The position numbers were made by a program, and so were the translations under genes. The notes beneath the pieces are model-generated. The model searched no databases, was not told where the DNA came from, and was given only the letters and a program-made list of their open reading frames with translations. Positions 1 to 8,313 of a DNA stretch of 40,598 nucleotides are shown one piece after another. Source of the DNA: Planctomycetia bacterium (lineage in GTDB: Bacteria; Planctomycetota; Planctomycetia; Gemmatales; Gemmataceae); contig SYLG01000088.1 of the NCBI GenBank assembly GCA_005808665.1, forward strand, positions 1 to 40,598, given 5' to 3'. The number at the start of each line of letters is the position of its first letter. Position 1 is the stretch's first letter.

Positions 1-486
1 AATCGTCCATGGCTGACAAATCCTTTTGTCTGGATGCGAAGTTAGGCAACCCAGGCAAGAATCATGACAGCTGTCATTACGAAAGGAAAGACCGAAAACA
101 GCGTTTTCCCCCGGGATAATCAACCGGCCGGGAATTGCTGTTTGGGAGCCAAGAAGTTCGAGCAGTGCTTTTAAGTTTTGGTCGCTGATTTCGGGAGAAA
201 CCCCCACTTCGACAAGGGGGTCCGAAATACCGTTACCAATCTGAGGTGAGCATCGAACCCTCCCAATTCGCCGAATTTGGATGATCTTCTCAAAAGGGAC
301 GACGAACTCCGGCCCGCAACCTGTATCGAACACTTGCCGAAAAGTGATTCCCTCGGTGGTTGATCCAATATATGCGGCGGTAAACCAATAGCCCCCACCC
401 TTATTGCCAAACTTCCTGACAAATTCATTGGCACTCAAGGGGTCATCGAAGTATAAATTGCTATTACTGTCCGGTTCTTCGCTCAT
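1..486 (-). CDS. Hypothetical protein, 3' end outside the window
   Basis: An uninterrupted frame of 162 codons runs from an ATG at 484-486 to the left edge without a stop. AAGGAG lies 8 nt upstream of the ATG (complement of 495-500), which makes this a convincing start. The product has no signal peptide or membrane segment in the visible part. Its middle (FDTGCGPEFVVPFEKI, about residues 58-73) looks like a compact beta-rich fold. A cysteine cluster follows at residues 140, 144, 147 and 157 (C-x3-C-x2-C-x9-C), which could bind metal. I do not recognise the family. A possible promoter lies about 100 bp upstream. Being real is well supported by the ribosome-binding site and open frame; the function is unknown. 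Confidence 0.7.
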   Translation of the reverse strand, partial: MSEEPDSNSNLYFDDPLSANEFVRKFGNKGGGYWFTAAYIGSTTEGITFRQVFDTGCGPEFVVPFEKIIQIRRIGRVRCSPQIGNGISDPLVEVGVSPEISDQNLKALLELLGSQTAIPGRLIIPGENAVFGLSFRNDSCHDSCLGCLTSHPDKRICQPWTI

Positions 487-574
487 TGAAGTTTCTCCTT
501 AAAGCCACTGTAATGGTCATCTACCACTCGAAATGCGTTGAAACGACCAATTTTGTTGCCATTCCTGTGGTATA

Positions 575-612
575 CTCTATTTATATTAAGATTCGAATGA
601 TCAATCTGTCAA
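575..612 (-). promoter_or_regulatory. Possible sigma-70-type promoter for the gene at 1-486
   Basis: On the minus strand a perfect TTGACA (complement of 607-612) is followed after 17-20 nt by the AT-rich stretch TTAATATAAATAG, which holds poor to fair -10 matches. It lies about 95 bp upstream of a well-formed start codon in an otherwise gene-free region. Planctomycete promoters are poorly defined, so this is a consensus resemblance only. Confidence 0.35.
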
Positions 613-1021
613 TACGAATTTGACCAAAAAGTCTAATTGGATAGCAATAGAACTTGCACAGGTAGCTGGAATTGGTTTCACCCATGTTGGCAGGTTTGGT
701 TAATTCCTTTGGAAAAGCAAAAGCTAGTCCTGGAGCCTTCAATTTTCGTTTCTGAAAAACCCTCCTAACCCAATTTTTTGGTTGGTAAGAGGTATTGCCA
801 TTCTCAGGTGCGTCGTGGAATCCATGGGTGAATTGTGTTGTTATGGCCCAAACCCACAAAACCATTGCCCGTTGGGGTTCACCACTCCGCAGGATTTATG
901 CTGCCCATCGCTGGGATTGAATACAGACTTGAGATAGAGAAGCCCAATCACAATTTTGACAGCTGCACTATGTCGATTTTTTTTACGCCTTGCAGTTTAT
1001 TGAATCTGCCGAGCCCTGCAC
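613..1021. other. Intergenic stretch without a recognisable gene
   Basis: Together with 487-612 this forms a gap of about 530 bp between two minus-strand genes. Short open frames exist on both strands but none has a ribosome-binding site, recognisable motif or codon pattern like its neighbours. No clear terminator was found after the amidohydrolase gene that ends at 1022. Confidence 0.5.
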
Positions 1022-1975
1022 TTAGGTTGGAAAAAAAAGTCGCTCCGCGGTTTTTTGCAGCAGTTGTTCCTTGTCCCCTTGACTTAGGAAATCGAGCTTG
1101 TGTTTGATGAGGTTGATGGAATCCGCATAATTATGCCCCGGGTTCACCTGAAACGGACAGTCACTAGCCCACATCAGTCGCGATGGTCCATAGGCATCGA
1201 GCAAACGGCGTATCATGGGTCCCATGTCCAAATAGTCCTTCTGTTTGCTAAAGGCATAATAGGCAGAGATTTTTACGCTCGTTTTCTTGTGGCGAGCCAG
1301 CCGGCAAAGGTTATCCAGATCCTTTTCCTGGTTCGGACCAATCCGGCCAAAATGGTCAATCACCACAGTAGTCTCCGGATGTTTTTCGCACATGGCGTCA
1401 ATTTGTAGCAAGTTTTCGGGGTTGGTCAGGCAACAGATCGCCTGCCCGGTTCGGGCGGCAGTCTTCCACATCTCCACCATGCCATCCCCTTCAAGCCATT
1501 TTTTTGGATCCTTAAAGGGTAAAATGCGAAACCCTCGAACCCCCACTTTGCCAAGATCCTTCATGGTTTGTCCTGGCTTATTGTTTTCGTCAATGACGGC
1601 GACCCCTGAAAACACCCCTTTGTGAAGTTTCATCATGTCGGTCATGTACGAGTTGTCCAATCCGTAAAAACTCATCTGGATGAGAACGATGCGGGTGACA
1701 CCAACAGGCTTGCAATGGTTGAAAAGTTCAACTGGGGTAAAACTGGCCGGGGCCATATCGGCCTTCTTGAACCCCTTTGCCAAGGGATAACGAAGGGTAT
1801 CAGGCGTCCATACATGAACATGGGCATCAATCCACTCTTCCTTTTTTGATTCCTTGGCAGCCGCAGGCCTCCCTTCCAAAAGGCCAAGGGTTCCGGCCAG
1901 GCCAGAGGCGACAAAACCTCTGCGGGAAACCGTGGTATCCTGAATTAGGGGGGTATGGGTAACACCTTCGTCCAT
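1022..1975 (-). CDS. Tat-exported amidohydrolase-2 family protein
   Basis: Predicted metal-dependent hydrolase of the amidohydrolase-2 family (TIM barrel), probably acting outside the cytoplasm. A twin-arginine signal (SRRGFVASGLAGTLGLL) lies at about residues 17-33. The barrel opens with DAHVHVW, the HxH metal ligands, and later strands carry VVIDHFGRIG and, near the end, MWASDCPF with the conserved Asp. The length of 317 residues is normal for the family. I chose the ATG at 1975 because AAGGAG sits 9 nt upstream and it puts the Arg pair near residue 18; an in-frame GTG at 2044 would add 23 residues but lacks a ribosome-binding site. It starts 71 bp after the ceramidase-like gene and is probably cotranscribed. 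The substrate is not evident; lactonase-like or decarboxylase-like chemistry is known in this family. Confidence 0.88.
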   Translation of the reverse strand: MDEGVTHTPLIQDTTVSRRGFVASGLAGTLGLLEGRPAAAKESKKEEWIDAHVHVWTPDTLRYPLAKGFKKADMAPASFTPVELFNHCKPVGVTRIVLIQMSFYGLDNSYMTDMMKLHKGVFSGVAVIDENNKPGQTMKDLGKVGVRGFRILPFKDPKKWLEGDGMVEMWKTAARTGQAICCLTNPENLLQIDAMCEKHPETTVVIDHFGRIGPNQEKDLDNLCRLARHKKTSVKISAYYAFSKQKDYLDMGPMIRRLLDAYGPSRLMWASDCPFQVNPGHNYADSINLIKHKLDFLSQGDKEQLLQKTAERLFFPT

Positions 1976-2046
1976 GGCAATTTTCTCCTTGATTGCTTGT
2001 CTTTGAATTTCACTATAGGATTTGGCCATGAAGAGTTCCGCCACAA

Positions 2047-3291
2047 TTACGGTCGGGGGCTATTTTCCACAAACTGCAAGGCGGCCTTAATGTAGATCTC
2101 TCCGGTCAGCTCGCCCAGCGAGGTTCGGGTGATGTAGTCGTAGCGTTTGAAGCTTTGCCAATCCTCCTTGGTAAGGATGTAGCCAAAGGCGTCGTTGGTC
2201 AGGCCAAAAAGCAAATTGTGCTGCCCCTTCATTTTACGCTTCAAATAAAAACCAATGTTGGGCAAGGCTTCGCCCGGAATGGTGAGGATTTGAGCGTTAC
2301 CAATGTTCACAAGGTTGACCTGGGTCTCCACGGTTTGAGGGACCTTGGTTTTGTTACCCGAAAACGACGCCAAAAGTTGTCGCATCAGGGGTGAATCCAC
2401 AGGAAGCGATAGGGTAAACGCATCGCAAAACAGCTTTGGATTTTGTTGGGTTTGGGCTTGGGAAACAATCCGCAATGCCTCGTCCGCCAATAGGTGGCCA
2501 ATCCGTTGGCATTCCGCCCAGGTACCAATGTCCTTGCCATTTGGGCCGCGATTGTCTGCAGTAACCATGCCCCCTTGGGCACTGTTCATGAAAATCCCGG
2601 TCCCACCCCCTTTTTCGGCAATTCGGTCGTAAAGAGGGCCGATAAGGTCCGGGCTTATGATGCCCCGGTTTGAACCGATAACCTCGGGATGGATCGCATA
2701 ATTCACCAGGGTGGCAAAGGGTTGGCCCTTTGCGTCCAAGGCTTGGAGAATGTGGCACCTGGGATCGTAGAGTTGTTCGGCATAATAGTTGAAGGCGATT
2801 TTTCCTTTGGCTTCGCCTGTTTGGATTTTGAGTGAGGCGGGTTGGAGTTTGGCAATTGCTTCGTGGATGGACTCGGCCATCAGGTCGCAGACCCGATCGT
2901 GGTACTTCGGTTCAGCGGCGGTCCCGCCCTTTCCATCAGGAAAACCGTAGCAGTCCGGAGCACTGTGGGTGTGGGTGGCCCCGATCAGGATGTTCTTGGG
3001 CAAAATCCCTTTTACCTTGGCCCGGACCCGATTGCCAAGGGTGGCAGGAAAGCCCAGAAAATCCGCGCTTACAAAGGCCACCCGGGTTGACCCTTCTTCG
3101 AAAACCAAAGCCCGAACCTGCAATTCGCCCTCTTTTTTGTCGGTTGGCTTCGAAGGGCCGACACCGCCGGAAACGGGTAAAAGCGGGTCAGGTGTTACAT
3201 TGCGGACAGAAATGCCAGCCCGAAATTCCCCCCGGGTGCTCCCCCCAAAAAACAATAGTCCAAGAGAAAGGACTAAAAAAGATCGTTTCAT
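2047..3291 (-). CDS. Exported neutral/alkaline ceramidase-like protein
   Basis: A 414-residue protein resembling the N-terminal catalytic domain of neutral/alkaline non-lysosomal ceramidase, a zinc amidase, in a form common in planctomycetes. A signal peptide (MKRSFLVLSLGLLFFGGSTRG) occupies about residues 1-21. The domain begins with FRAGISVRNVTPDPLLPVSG and contains IGATHTHSAPDCYG at about residues 102-115, the family's His-rich zinc site; the conserved LVNYAIHPEVIG follows near residue 200. It is shorter than true ceramidases (600-700 residues), as it lacks the C-terminal immunoglobulin-like domain. Many such planctomycete proteins are annotated only as 'ceramidase N-terminal domain', and the true substrate may not be ceramide. 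It is first in a probable two-gene unit with the Tat amidohydrolase. The ATG at 3291 precedes the signal peptide; its ribosome-binding site is weak. Confidence 0.88.
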   Translation of the reverse strand: MKRSFLVLSLGLLFFGGSTRGEFRAGISVRNVTPDPLLPVSGGVGPSKPTDKKEGELQVRALVFEEGSTRVAFVSADFLGFPATLGNRVRAKVKGILPKNILIGATHTHSAPDCYGFPDGKGGTAAEPKYHDRVCDLMAESIHEAIAKLQPASLKIQTGEAKGKIAFNYYAEQLYDPRCHILQALDAKGQPFATLVNYAIHPEVIGSNRGIISPDLIGPLYDRIAEKGGGTGIFMNSAQGGMVTADNRGPNGKDIGTWAECQRIGHLLADEALRIVSQAQTQQNPKLFCDAFTLSLPVDSPLMRQLLASFSGNKTKVPQTVETQVNLVNIGNAQILTIPGEALPNIGFYLKRKMKGQHNLLFGLTNDAFGYILTKEDWQSFKRYDYITRTSLGELTGEIYIKAALQFVENSPRP

Positions 3292-3502
3292 GGTATAAAA
3301 ACCTGCCGGATGGGCAAAGGGTTAATCTTCGGGACCAGAAACCAAAGAAAAGTGACTCTGGTACATGGTAAAGATAACCGGGTGCAGTCCCAAAGAAATC
3401 TGCTCCATTCATTCACAACGAAGGAGAAGGGCCAAACCCTTTGGGTTAGTGCCAAGAGGCTAGGCAAGGACAGGTACTCCCCAAGGCAATCTTCCCAGTT
3501 TG

Positions 3503-3567
3503 CCCAATCATCCCGCATTTAATTGCTTTCTTGATTTAACCCAATCATCCCAAATTAACAATTTGGG
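3503..3567. promoter_or_regulatory. Direct repeat plus perfect hairpin upstream of the histidine kinase
   Basis: CCCAATCATCCC occurs twice in direct orientation, at 3503-3514 and 3540-3551 (37 bp, about 3.5 helical turns, apart). The second copy overlaps a perfect 8-bp inverted repeat with a 3-nt loop (CCCAAATT at 3549-3556, AATTTGGG at 3560-3567). The block lies 150-210 bp before the kinase start, in a gap between divergent genes, so it is a candidate operator. It is not followed by a T-run, so it is unlikely to be a terminator. Confidence 0.35.
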
Positions 3568-3714
3568 GTAGGTTTACCACTTTTTCAGTCAAAAAAATTG
3601 ACCTCTCTTTCAACCAGGCAACCGTGTTACACTTCTCCCGCCGAAGGTTATGTCCACAGAAAGGACCTGCCTTGGTTTCTGGTTTGGTTGTTGGCCGGGG
3701 AAGGGAGTCCTCTG

Positions 3715-5331
3715 GTGAACCGGGGTTGGCGGATTCGCCATAAATTGCTTTTGGGGGTCGCACTCTTTGTTGCGATGCTGGTTTTCCTCATTGGTGGCAC
3801 CCTGCAGGGCCTTTGGTCCTATTATCAAACCACCCTGGCGGTAAAAGCTACGGTGTTGGAATTGCGCTATGCAGATATGTTGCGCTCCAGCATTTCCCCG
3901 CTTTTGTCTTGTGTTGCCAATACCCCTGAACCCGATCATGAAGCGATCCGCGACCAATTGCGTCAAAGCCGTCTGAACCTTGGTCTGCTAGGCGTCGCCG
4001 CCCAAGACAACAGCACCTATCAATTAACACCCTCCGACACCAGTTACACCACCCAAATGGTCAGTGTTCTGGAAGCCGACCTGAACGCCATCACCCAAGC
4101 CCAAAACGCCCCATCCACAGTGGATGAAACCCGGGCAAACCTCGCCAAAGCGGTGGCTCGCCTCGACCGGGATAGTACGGATTTACGCGAGAAACTCTAC
4201 GATGACCTCGATTACAGGTTGGCCAAAACGCGTCGCCATTACCAACTGAGCCTTTGGATCATCATTCCAACAAGTCTTTTTGGCCTGCTGCTGACGCTGG
4301 AATTATTGCGGTTTTTCTACGGATGGGTCATTCAACCTGTTCGCGACCTCGAATCAGGCGTCAAACGAATCGCTTCGGGCGACTTCGCTCATCGGATCAA
4401 ACTCAATTCGGGCGATGAAATGCAGGACCTCGCCAGCCAATTCAACGGGATGATGAACCGCCTCCAGGATGTTTACAAGGACCTTGAAAAACAGGTCAAT
4501 GACCGGAGTCGCCAACTTGTCCGCTCGGAACGGCTGGCAAGTGTAGGCTTTCTCGCAGCCGGGGTCTCGCATGAGATCAACAATCCCTTGGCCTCCATCG
4601 CCTTTTGCGCCGAGTCCCTGGAAGGGCGACTCAAGGACCCCGAAGGGTTCTCGATATCCAACAAGGCAACCTTTGAACGCTATTTGCAGATGATCCAGAA
4701 CGAAGCGTTTCGCTGCAAAAAGATAACCGACAAACTCCTCGCCTTTAGCCGTAGCGGTCCAACCACCCGCCAACCGACGGACATAAAGGGAATCATTGAT
4801 GCGGTTAACGAGGTCATTGATCACCTGCCTGCCAAACAGGGAAAAATCATCCGGTTTGACCCACCCCATGAGCCGTTGATAGTAACGGGAAATCCCGAGG
4901 AATTGAAATCGGTGGTGATCAATTTGGCGGTAAACGCCCTGGACAGTATGGACCAGGGCGGCCTTCTCGACATTCAAATTGGTCAAAGCATGAACACAGT
5001 CATCATGCGTTTTACGGACACCGGGTGCGGGATGGACAAGGAATCACTCAACAACATCTTCGAACCTTTCTTTACCCAAAAAAAATCGGGGCGGGGAACC
5101 GGCCTTGGCCTTACCATTTGCCATTGCATCATTCAGGACCATGGTGGAACAATCGAGGTACAAAGCGAAGGTTTGGGTAAAGGGAGTACATTCATCGTGC
5201 GATTGCCCCTAGCCCAAAGCAATGCCTTTCCCAGGCCCATGGCCCAACCAGGTTCGCGGGAGATTCTTGGATTCCCCGAAGTAAACCCATTCCGTGCCAT
5301 TGAAATGGGCACATCCCGGCGTGCCGCCTAA
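3715..5331 (+). CDS. Membrane sensor histidine kinase (HAMP, HisKA, HATPase)
   Basis: Two-component sensor kinase, 538 residues. From this start, TM1 is at about residues 10-33, a periplasmic domain of about 145 residues follows, and TM2 is at about 178-201. A HAMP linker (about 205-260, VIQPVRDLESGVKRI) leads to the dimerisation domain with the phosphoacceptor His at about residue 286 (AAGVSHEINNPLASIAF). The ATPase domain shows the N box (NLAVNALDSM), DTGCGM, FEPFFTQKKSGRGTGLGL and a final glycine box, so it is complete. I chose the GTG at 3715 because GGGAG lies 7 nt upstream and a basic n-region then directly precedes TM1; an in-frame TTG at 3598 gives 39 more residues but lacks a ribosome-binding site. 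The response regulator starts 27 bp downstream, so the two are surely a cognate pair. The signal sensed is unknown; the sensor domain matches nothing I recognise. Confidence 0.93.
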   Translation: MNRGWRIRHKLLLGVALFVAMLVFLIGGTLQGLWSYYQTTLAVKATVLELRYADMLRSSISPLLSCVANTPEPDHEAIRDQLRQSRLNLGLLGVAAQDNSTYQLTPSDTSYTTQMVSVLEADLNAITQAQNAPSTVDETRANLAKAVARLDRDSTDLREKLYDDLDYRLAKTRRHYQLSLWIIIPTSLFGLLLTLELLRFFYGWVIQPVRDLESGVKRIASGDFAHRIKLNSGDEMQDLASQFNGMMNRLQDVYKDLEKQVNDRSRQLVRSERLASVGFLAAGVSHEINNPLASIAFCAESLEGRLKDPEGFSISNKATFERYLQMIQNEAFRCKKITDKLLAFSRSGPTTRQPTDIKGIIDAVNEVIDHLPAKQGKIIRFDPPHEPLIVTGNPEELKSVVINLAVNALDSMDQGGLLDIQIGQSMNTVIMRFTDTGCGMDKESLNNIFEPFFTQKKSGRGTGLGLTICHCIIQDHGGTIEVQSEGLGKGSTFIVRLPLAQSNAFPRPMAQPGSREILGFPEVNPFRAIEMGTSRRAA

Positions 5332-5358
5332 TTGATTTACCCAGGAAGGTAACCTCCT

Positions 5359-6783
5359 ATGAAACCCCTCCGGATTCTCCTTGTTGATGATGAAGCCACC
5401 ATTCAGGAGGTCATGCGTACCGAGTTGAGTCGCCTGGGCCACAAGGTAACCGCTTGTCCCAACGGTCAGGCCGCCATAAAGTCACTGGAAAAGCAGACCT
5501 TTGACGCCGCTGTCCTGGATTTGCGGATGCCCGGAATGTCCGGAATCGAAGTACTCGAACATCTCAAGGCCGTTGCCCCCGACACGGAGGCGGTGGTAAT
5601 GACCGGTCATGCGAGCATGGATACCGCCATCGAAGCGATCCGGTTGGGTGCCATGGATTACATCACCAAACCGGCAAAAATGATGGATATCGAGGCAATC
5701 CTCCTCAAGGTCCAAAGCAAACTGGATCTGAAGAATCAGAATAGTGCCCTCAAAAGTCGGGCCAAAGCCGCGGAAGGGCCTTCGATTCTGGTAGGCAACC
5801 ACCCACAAATGACCCATGTTTTACAGCTCATCGCAACCGTGGCCCCGACCGATTCCCCGGTCCTGATCCTTGGTGAAACAGGAACAGGGAAGGAACTTGC
5901 CGCCCGCACCATTTACATGCAAAGCCGTCGGGCCAACGGCCCTTTCATCCCGGTTAACTGCGGAGCGTTAAGCGAACATCTTGTTGAAAGTGAACTATTC
6001 GGACACAAAAAGGGTGCTTTTACCGGAGCCGACCGCGACCATAAGGGTCTTTTCGAAGTGGCCAACGGTGGCACGCTCCTTCTCGACGAGGTCGGTGAGC
6101 TTTCCAAAAGCCTCCAGGTAAAGCTGTTACGCTTCCTGGAATGTGGGGAAGTCCGGCGTGTCGGTGAAAATGAACCCTTTCAGACAAATGTCCGGGTCCT
6201 TTGTGCCACCAATCGCGATCTAAGGACGATGGTGGCCCGGGATGAGTTTCGCGAAGACCTCTACTTCAGGATCAACGCATTTGAAATCCGGATGCCTCCC
6301 TTAAGGGAGCGTATTTCAGACATTCCGGATCTAGTTTATCATCTACTGGCCAGGGCTTCCAACCGCCCCTTTGAGCAGGTCACCGGGCTCGTCTCCCTGG
6401 AAGCCATGAACGCCCTCATTAACTACCGCTGGAGCGGCAATGTCAGGGAAATGTGGAATGCGATGCAATATGCCTGGGTCATGGCCAATGCGTCGGGAGG
6501 AATGATCCTCCCCGTACACCTTCCGCCCTTTGTTTTCAGTCAACCCCTCCCCATGAACATGGGAAGCCAGAATTTTGGCGGCAATGGCATGCACCAGGCG
6601 CATTCCTTCGATGCCCCCAAGACAGTGACCCTTGAAGAGGTTGAGCGTGACCAGATCCTCAGGGTTTTGGACAAGCACCAGGGAAATAAACCCGCGGTTG
6701 CGGCGGAACTGGGCATCAGTCTCAAAACGCTTTACAACAAACTCAACCGGTATGCCGAATTGGGCCTGGCGGCGGTGGGATAA
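5359..6783 (+). CDS. Sigma-54-dependent response regulator (NtrC family)
   Basis: Enhancer-binding transcription activator of 474 residues with the full NtrC layout. The receiver domain (1-120) has the acidic pair D10/D11, phosphoacceptor D54 (VLDLRMPG) and K104 (YITKPAK). The AAA+ domain has Walker A GETGTGKE at 172-179, the sigma-54-contacting GAFTGA loop at 219-224 and Walker B TLLLDEVGEL at about 239-248. A Fis-type helix-turn-helix lies at about 447-469 (AVAAELGISLKTLYNKL). It should couple phosphorylation by the upstream kinase to ATP-driven opening of sigma-54 promoters. A ribosome-binding site (AGGAAGG with ACCTCCT following) precedes the ATG. No obvious -24/-12 promoter was seen before the neighbouring genes, so its targets are probably elsewhere. 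Confidence 0.96.
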   Translation: MKPLRILLVDDEATIQEVMRTELSRLGHKVTACPNGQAAIKSLEKQTFDAAVLDLRMPGMSGIEVLEHLKAVAPDTEAVVMTGHASMDTAIEAIRLGAMDYITKPAKMMDIEAILLKVQSKLDLKNQNSALKSRAKAAEGPSILVGNHPQMTHVLQLIATVAPTDSPVLILGETGTGKELAARTIYMQSRRANGPFIPVNCGALSEHLVESELFGHKKGAFTGADRDHKGLFEVANGGTLLLDEVGELSKSLQVKLLRFLECGEVRRVGENEPFQTNVRVLCATNRDLRTMVARDEFREDLYFRINAFEIRMPPLRERISDIPDLVYHLLARASNRPFEQVTGLVSLEAMNALINYRWSGNVREMWNAMQYAWVMANASGGMILPVHLPPFVFSQPLPMNMGSQNFGGNGMHQAHSFDAPKTVTLEEVERDQILRVLDKHQGNKPAVAAELGISLKTLYNKLNRYAELGLAAVG

Positions 6784-6786
6784 AGG

Positions 6787-6808
6787 ATTTGGTAAAAGGC
6801 AACCAAAT
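6787..6808. terminator. Weak hairpin between convergent genes
   Basis: ATTTGGT (6787-6793) and ACCAAAT (6802-6808) form a 7-bp stem with an 8-nt loop immediately after the regulator's stop and before the end of the convergent pseudopilin gene. No T-run follows on either strand, so termination is only a guess from position. Confidence 0.25.
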
Positions 6809-6826
6809 ATCACCCTGGGAAATATT

Positions 6827-7633
6827 TCAGTCACCCGAAGCAGGTGTCACCAGGGCCCAAAAAAGGGCGGGCGACATTCCCACCGAAACCGTTCGGACCG
6901 AACCATCAAGGAACCCGATGGGAATTTGGGAACCGTGGCAACTCACGGGATTGCCCAAAGGACATATCCCCGGATCAGGCCTCGGATAAAAGGTCACCCC
7001 ATTCGTGGATCCCAGACATTGATTTGTACCAGGTTGGTGAACGGGCATTGCATCCTCCATGAATTGGTAGGCAAAAGAGGCAGGGCGGGTCCCATCGTTT
7101 TCAGGCGTTCCATTCTGTAGCCACACATCAAAGTGCGAATAACGGATAATCGCATATCGTTCCGCAAACCCTATGGTGTTCGAAAGTCCATCGGTGATTG
7201 AGTTAGGAAGGTGGTTTCCGACCTTGTAAGCCAGTGCGTTGAAAGGATAAGAAGTCATGCACCGAATCGTCTCATCCTGCCAATCCGACCTCCAAGTGGG
7301 GTCAGAAGGACACCGCAAAAAGGGGACCTTTGGATAGGTGCTTTTCCATTGATTATTGGGACCGCCCAATTGAAGGTTATTTCCAGTATACTCCAATATC
7401 CCCGGATAGGGTGTCGAGGTAAGGCTTGTGGATAAACCAGTCGGCATTACTGGATTATCCCCGGTCCATAGGGCGTTACCCAGGAGGATCTGCTTCAAAT
7501 GATTTTGGCACCAGATCTGGTTTGCTTTTTGGCGTATTTGCGAAATCGCTCCCAACAGGATACCCATCAAAACCGCAACCAGGGTCAAAACCAAAAGCAT
7601 TTCCAACAGAGTAAATGCATAGCGCATTTTCAT
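6827..7633 (-). CDS. DUF1559-type pseudopilin (prepilin-like N-terminus)
   Basis: A 268-residue type II-secretion-like pseudopilin of the DUF1559 family that is hugely expanded in planctomycetes. The N-terminus is a short basic leader followed by FTLLEMLLVLTLVAVLMG: Phe at +1, Glu at +5 and a long hydrophobic helix, as in proteins cleaved by prepilin peptidase. The residue before the cleavage point is Ala (RYA/F) rather than the usual Gly. The rest is a globular domain containing DGLSNTIGFAERY, a segment typical of DUF1559, and a C-terminal region with CHGSQIPIGFLDGSVRTV, the family's 'H-x-G-G/A-x-N-x-x-F-x-D-G-S-V' ending. Such proteins are assumed to sit in the envelope, but their exact role is not established. 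It follows a small exported protein gene by about 100 bp on the same strand. Confidence 0.92.
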   Translation of the reverse strand: MKMRYAFTLLEMLLVLTLVAVLMGILLGAISQIRQKANQIWCQNHLKQILLGNALWTGDNPVMPTGLSTSLTSTPYPGILEYTGNNLQLGGPNNQWKSTYPKVPFLRCPSDPTWRSDWQDETIRCMTSYPFNALAYKVGNHLPNSITDGLSNTIGFAERYAIIRYSHFDVWLQNGTPENDGTRPASFAYQFMEDAMPVHQPGTNQCLGSTNGVTFYPRPDPGICPLGNPVSCHGSQIPIGFLDGSVRTVSVGMSPALFWALVTPASGD

Positions 7634-7733
7634 TGGACCACTCCAGTTATTTTACATCATGTGTACCTACAGCGAAAGTCGTAATATTTTTCATTTTTGT
7701 TATTGGATCTAATTCATAAAGAGTAGATTTAAA

Positions 7734-8048
7734 TCACAAAGTACCAACAGGAGCAATGTATGGTGTATTTACAGTGTTAAATTTTCCAACAGGAAATATA
7801 ACAGCATTCAAATTTGCATTAATTTTGCCTGGTGGATTATTGGATGTAAACACCCCTTTTGGACTCAATGTGCCATATTCCACTGTTACCGAGGGCATAT
7901 TTTTAAAACTAAATGATCCAACAACAGTAACTTTTTTTGCAAAATCATTCGAAGCTGAATGTGAGATCGTGGACGAGCTCACGGACGCTCCAGACCCAAT
8001 CAACCCTGCCATTACTCCCAACAAAATGAAACACCGAAATATTTTCAT
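7734..8048 (-). CDS. Small exported protein, unknown function
   Basis: A 104-residue frame with a clear signal peptide (KIFRCFILLGVMAGLIGSGA, about residues 2-21). The mature part is rich in Ser, Thr, Val and Asn and resembles an extracellular beta-sandwich. The DNA is noticeably more AT-rich than the flanking genes, as are the gaps on both sides, which may indicate transfer or simply weak selection. AAAGGG lies about 9 nt upstream of the ATG. The opposite strand carries an open frame of nearly the same length, but that one has no signal peptide or motif, so I prefer the minus strand. No family is recognised. Confidence 0.5.
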   Translation of the reverse strand: MKIFRCFILLGVMAGLIGSGASVSSSTISHSASNDFAKKVTVVGSFSFKNMPSVTVEYGTLSPKGVFTSNNPPGKINANLNAVIFPVGKFNTVNTPYIAPVGTL

Positions 8049-8313
8049 ACCAGAACCCTTTTAGTAAATACCGCCAATAGTGATAAAGCTATTTAAATTA
8101 TCCCCCTAACCCAAAAAGAGTCAATGGTATATTTGGGGAAATTTCTCGATATTTTATATATCCAAGGATATCTTAAAATAGCCAAAACCCTGGCAAACAA
8201 GGGACACTTGGGATTTGAGAAAGGATTGTTCAGGAATGGGAATTGGTACTCGTATCAAATCCACAAACTTTCCAACCTGGCCATTTTGTCTATTATCGGA
8301 TCTTGAAAATAAA
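8049..8313. other. AT-rich intergenic stretch
   Basis: About 265 bp of AT-rich sequence between two minus-strand genes. A 60-codon plus-strand frame (8124-8306) has no ribosome-binding site or recognisable features. Nothing is called here. Confidence 0.5.

Noticed and set aside
581-865. A 94-codon minus-strand gene in the left intergenic region
   Set aside because: No ribosome-binding site, a composition unlike real proteins of the window, and overlap with the putative promoter of the gene at 1-486.
3598-3714. N-terminal extension of the histidine kinase from a TTG
   Set aside because: No ribosome-binding site at 3598, and the extension before the first membrane helix is unlike related kinases; the GTG at 3715 has GGGAG in good position.
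7500-7525. A sigma-54 promoter (TTGGCACC...TTTGC) inside the pseudopilin gene
   Set aside because: The spacing between GG and GC is 15 nt rather than 10, and it lies within coding sequence.
7756-8064. A plus-strand gene opposite the small exported protein
   Set aside because: The frame is nearly as long, but has no signal peptide, ribosome-binding site or recognisable motif; it mirrors the minus-strand frame.
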